Assembly: GCA_012295275.1 (NCBI GenBank)
Contig: CM022667.1
Coordinates: 262,501 to 297,500, forward strand
Source: Chrysomallon squamiferum
Lineage: Eukaryota > Mollusca > Gastropoda > Neomphalida > Peltospiridae
Direction of reading: 5' to 3'
Length of the DNA stretch: 35,000 bases
Part shown: one piece after another, positions 33,101-35,000 of the stretch
How the letters are laid out: every line of letters starts with the position of its first letter
How positions within the stretch are numbered: the stretch's first letter is position 1
Notes under the pieces: model-generated
The model's database searches: none
Told to the model about the DNA's origin: nothing
What the model saw: the letters and a program-made list of their open reading frames with translations, nothing else
Program-made: the position numbers and the translations under genes

Positions 33101-33641
33101 ACATGTGATTATGCATCACTCGGATAATGGGAGAAGTAACTCTTTACTTCCATATCATGGACTATTCTTTTCAATCAGCAGCAAAAATTATTTTATAAGC
33201 ACTATTCCATAGACAGAATAGTACATACCATGGCCTTTGTTAAACCAGTACTAGGGCACTGGCAGAAACAAGTCTTAGTATGAAGATATTACTATTACAA
33301 CTAAATAATAAACATTAATTTAAACAAACAAATGCTTTAATAACAGATGGTAAAGTCGTTTTGTTATCCACAGCTTTGTTCCAAAATCTTTAAAAACTCT
33401 GACAGTCTCAGGGGGCAATTTGAGAATCATGTCATTAAAGAATGGTAAATGATAAAAACTTGCCATGTTTTTCTAATGTTCTGGCTACTGCTAATGTATC
33501 CAAGTAATGTACTTGTTTTACAGTTGAAGGGTCAACTCGTCTGGCATCCACTATAAGTGTTTCTGAATTATCTACAATTAATGTGAAAAATTAAATTGAA
33601 ATTAAAAATTCAAACAAATATTTGGATAAACATATCTGTGG

Positions 33642-33677
<36 letters not shown>

Positions 33678-34479
33678 GAACAATGCAGAGAATTCAAGTA
33701 AATGGACATACACTGTTATAATTAACTTTAATAAATAAACTAAACAAAGTTTTAAAAAAAAGAGTAGAATTCATATGGACAATAATAAAAATGAAAAAAA
33801 AAAAAAAAAAAAGATGTAAACACTGTTCTTAAACTTTAACGAATTTATTTTTCTAATGTAGTAATATTACGAAATATTTCTGTAAAGGTCAGATAAAATA
33901 TTAAATAATTAAAACCTACGAATTATTACCATATAAGTATAAAGATATTATTAAGCAGTCTTTTCTTTCAATTTTCATGTTTTAATGTAACAACCATTTT
34001 ATTTTATTAAATATAGTTTAATTTCAACATAATAGATATATGTTTATTTGCCAAAGAATAAAAACAACAGAACTGCTGTAATAGAATGTTTCAGTACCTC
34101 TGAAAGTAAGAATTGTGGCTATTTCTGTGTGTGACCAAGTATTTCGTCATGTTTTCGAGATTACCTTATTACGTTCAGATTTCGGAAATTTAATGACAAC
34201 TCTTGCAATTTTTCTGTTATCTCACTTTAAATTTTAAAAAGATATAAAATATATATATATAAAATTCTTACCTGGAGTTTCTGTTATCGAATTTTTAACA
34301 CATGTCTGACTAGATGGTAAACTGTAGTTGCGTTGAACTGTAACACGGACACCTGAGTCTGAGATTGGAACATTAATTTTCGGTTTTCTCACTGACAATT
34401 GTTTAGTTAGAAGTGTTAAAGTTTTTGACATTGATCGATTACATAAAACTAGACACAGGCGGACCATATTCACATTCAT
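30137..34479 (-). CDS. MCUR1/CCDC90B-family mitochondrial coiled-coil protein (7 coding exons, 268 aa)
   Basis: This DUF1640 family comprises mitochondrial inner-membrane coiled-coil proteins; MCUR1 has been linked to the calcium uniporter, while CCDC90B is less understood. Coding exons in transcript order: 34272-34479, 33464-33571, 32807-32910, 32273-32374, 31775-31888, 30675-30789 and 30137-30192, totalling 807 nt with stop. All joins keep frame. Visible: a basic, Ser/Thr-rich N-terminus lacking acidic residues until residue 41 (likely mitochondrial targeting); the family start TLEKHGFSRESAEGL at about 101-115; coiled coil from about 120 to 245 including DMVLLQKTEFSTLRNE and the signature LDINLERSR (200-208); and one C-terminal membrane segment (251-265) ending RMWH, like RFWK in human CCDC90B. 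Length is close to human CCDC90B (about 254 aa), so it is CCDC90B-like, but MCUR1 versus CCDC90B orthology is unresolved. Intron 2 uses a GC donor. Confidence 0.95.
30675..30789 (-). CDS. CCDC90B-type exon 6: coiled coil
   Basis: Residues 213-250 plus one base. HAENEKKLQQLHNKIETEV then AHLRTTYEQYRNDVFKYSA, corresponding to human SNKIDAEIASLKTLMESNK and LETIRYLAA. Donor GTAAAA. Confidence 0.92.
31205..31774. repeat. 25-bp minisatellite (~22 copies) in CCDC90B-type intron 5
   Basis: Plus-strand unit close to GTAGAGAGAAACTGTATGTA followed by ATGCA, repeated about 22 times with variants (ATGTA for ATGCA, some shortened units). The last unit runs into the splice donor of exon 5 at 31774. On the transcribed strand each unit reads as a TTTCTCTCTA pyrimidine tract followed by ATTACATACAG, which resembles a splice acceptor. 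Because 25 is not a multiple of three, the array reads open over long distances and creates spurious ORFs. Confidence 0.97.
31435..31467. repeat. Diverged copy of part of exon 5 inside the minisatellite
   Basis: GAGATTTTAATTAATTTCAT and the following CAGAGAAACATGT closely match exon 5 positions 31827-31857 (GAGATTTTAATTATTTCATC then ATGTAACATGT). The leading 13 bases are identical, followed by one extra A and a four-base mismatch block. It interrupts otherwise regular repeat units. Confidence 0.75.
31775..31888 (-). CDS. CCDC90B-type exon 5: LDINLERSR signature
   Basis: Residues 175-212, 38 codons, phase 0. Contains LDINLERSR, the family's most conserved motif. The donor GTAAGT at its end is followed immediately by the 25-bp minisatellite. 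Confidence 0.95.
31897..31955. repeat. AAT/AAAT simple repeat beside exon 5 acceptor
   Basis: (AAT)n and (AAAT)n tract in intron 4, just upstream (transcript sense) of exon 5, leaving a very T-rich region before its acceptor. Confidence 0.85.
32273..32374 (-). CDS. CCDC90B-type exon 4
   Basis: Residues 141-174: EIIVQQMMSEIISVKKDMV then LLQKTEFSTLRNETE, matching human EITVQQLMAHLDAIRKDMV and ILEKSEFANLRAENE. 34 codons, phase 0, donor GTATGT. Confidence 0.95.
32807..32910 (-). CDS. CCDC90B-type exon 3
   Basis: Residues 106-140: FSRESAEGLTQCLTDVVN then HMVTKLQQ, aligning with human FDKTQAETIVSALTALSN and EMVTQAQQ. Ends in phase 0 at GTAAAC. Confidence 0.93.
33464..33571 (-). CDS. CCDC90B-type exon 2, with a GC splice donor
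   Basis: Residues 70-105 plus one base: acceptor AATTGTAG, then NSETLIVDARRVDPSTVKQ and LDTLAVARTLEKH. The donor is CATG|GCAAGT. Using the nearby GT instead would shift frame into an early stop in exon 3. Confidence 0.9.
33645..33813. repeat. Homopolymer tracts in CCDC90B-type intron 1
   Basis: Poly-T at 33645-33672 and poly-A at 33796-33812 on the plus strand. Complementary runs about 125 bases apart could fold back on each other. Confidence 0.9.
34272..34479 (-). CDS. CCDC90B-type exon 1: mitochondrial targeting region
   Basis: Residues 1-69 plus one base. Starts ATG AAT GTG; Met5 and Met17 are alternative starts. Rich in Arg, Lys, Ser and Leu with no acidic residue before Asp41, as expected of a presequence. 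Ends CCAG|GTAAGA. Confidence 0.88.
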
Positions 34480-35000
34480 AAAACTTACTTAAAATGTTTC
34501 AAAGATTTTACTTCAACAAGAAACAGTATTCACATGTTTTTAAACTCCGTGCAATTTCACGATAGTAAATTATCTACCCTTGCCATTTGACACATTGCAC
34601 TAAAATAATAAAAAAAATATTAAATTTTCATTCTAACAAATTCGGAAGGAAATTGTTGTAAAATATAATATAAATGACAGTAAATCTTAATTTTACATAT
34701 GAATTTTATATCCTTATTTGTTAAGTTTCTTTCGAGGGGTTTTTCCATGCCGTAAGCGATATGAACGTTTTTAAACTCCAGGGGTAATCTCAAAAGCAAT
34801 ATTACAAACGGTGACATTTTACTAATCGGCATAATTTGCTATTGACAGCTAATAAAATAAATTAACGAAGCAATGAATTATTCTGTCGTAAATATTAGAA
34901 ATAATAATAAAGGTTTTTCCAGATTTGTTTTCATTTAAACCATGCGCATTTTGCTTTCAACTTTGATCATTCATTTTAAATTTCAGTTATTCATGCACTA
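34480..35000. other. 5' flank of the CCDC90B-type gene; weak possible coding stretch at 34725-34832
   Basis: Upstream region of the minus-strand gene, so its promoter and 5' UTR should lie here; no TATA or other core element is clear. On the minus strand a Met-initiated frame begins at 34832 with a hydrophobic then mixed-charge start (MPISKMSPFVILLLRLPLEF) in slightly GC-richer sequence, then becomes Ile/Lys/Tyr-rich. It might be the first exon of another gene or chance. I do not recognise it. Confidence 0.3.

Noticed and set aside
1-35000. CRISPR arrays, bacterial operons, insertion sequences, transposase or reverse-transcriptase genes, endogenous viral genes
   Set aside because: None seen. 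The repeats present are microsatellites or intronic minisatellites without spacers, and no long mobile-element reading frame is visible.

Overview
This is an AT-rich animal nuclear segment. Three protein-coding genes sit among long low-complexity, microsatellite-dense non-coding DNA. Spliceosomal introns (GT-AG, plus one GC-AG), metazoan gene families and abundant TG, TTA and CT microsatellites indicate a metazoan. A mollusc or another lophotrochozoan is my best guess, from overall character only; I could not verify the species.

Layout. 1-3133: upstream non-coding DNA with a possible promoter (perfect E2F-like palindrome plus CCAAT box at 1066-1097). 3174-11971 (+): a complete PCIF1/CAPAM coding sequence, the mRNA cap-adjacent m6A (m6Am) methyltransferase, in 13 coding exons that join in frame to 678 codons; the WW domain and the catalytic NPPF motif are visible. 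11972-21769: about 9.8 kb of 3' flank and intergenic DNA, mostly homopolymer and TTA/AAT runs, with a degenerate repeat just after the PCIF1 stop. 21770-22885 (-): an ASB-type protein (ankyrin repeats plus C-terminal SOCS box) in one uninterrupted coding exon, convergent with PCIF1. 22886-30136: intergenic DNA with large microsatellites and a few more complex, CpG-containing islands that may be regulatory. 30137-34479 (-): a complete MCUR1/CCDC90B-family gene (mitochondrial inner-membrane coiled-coil protein, DUF1640) in 7 coding exons giving 268 residues. 34480-35000: its 5' flank, with one weak possible coding stretch.

The three genes have unrelated roles: mRNA cap modification, substrate recruitment to a Cullin-5 ubiquitin ligase, and mitochondrial inner-membrane/calcium-uniporter biology. 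I see no operon or functional cluster, and no previously undescribed multi-gene system.

The unusual signal lies in the introns. Many contain degenerate tandem duplications, some including splice-acceptor-like sequence. The strongest cases are (a) a duplicated acceptor plus exon start in PCIF1 intron 1 that would read into an early stop, and (b) a roughly 22-copy, 25-bp minisatellite in CCDC90B intron 5. That array abuts the exon 5 donor, carries an acceptor-like motif in each unit on the transcribed strand, and contains a diverged copy of part of exon 5. CCDC90B intron 2 uses a GC donor, fixed by reading frame and homology.
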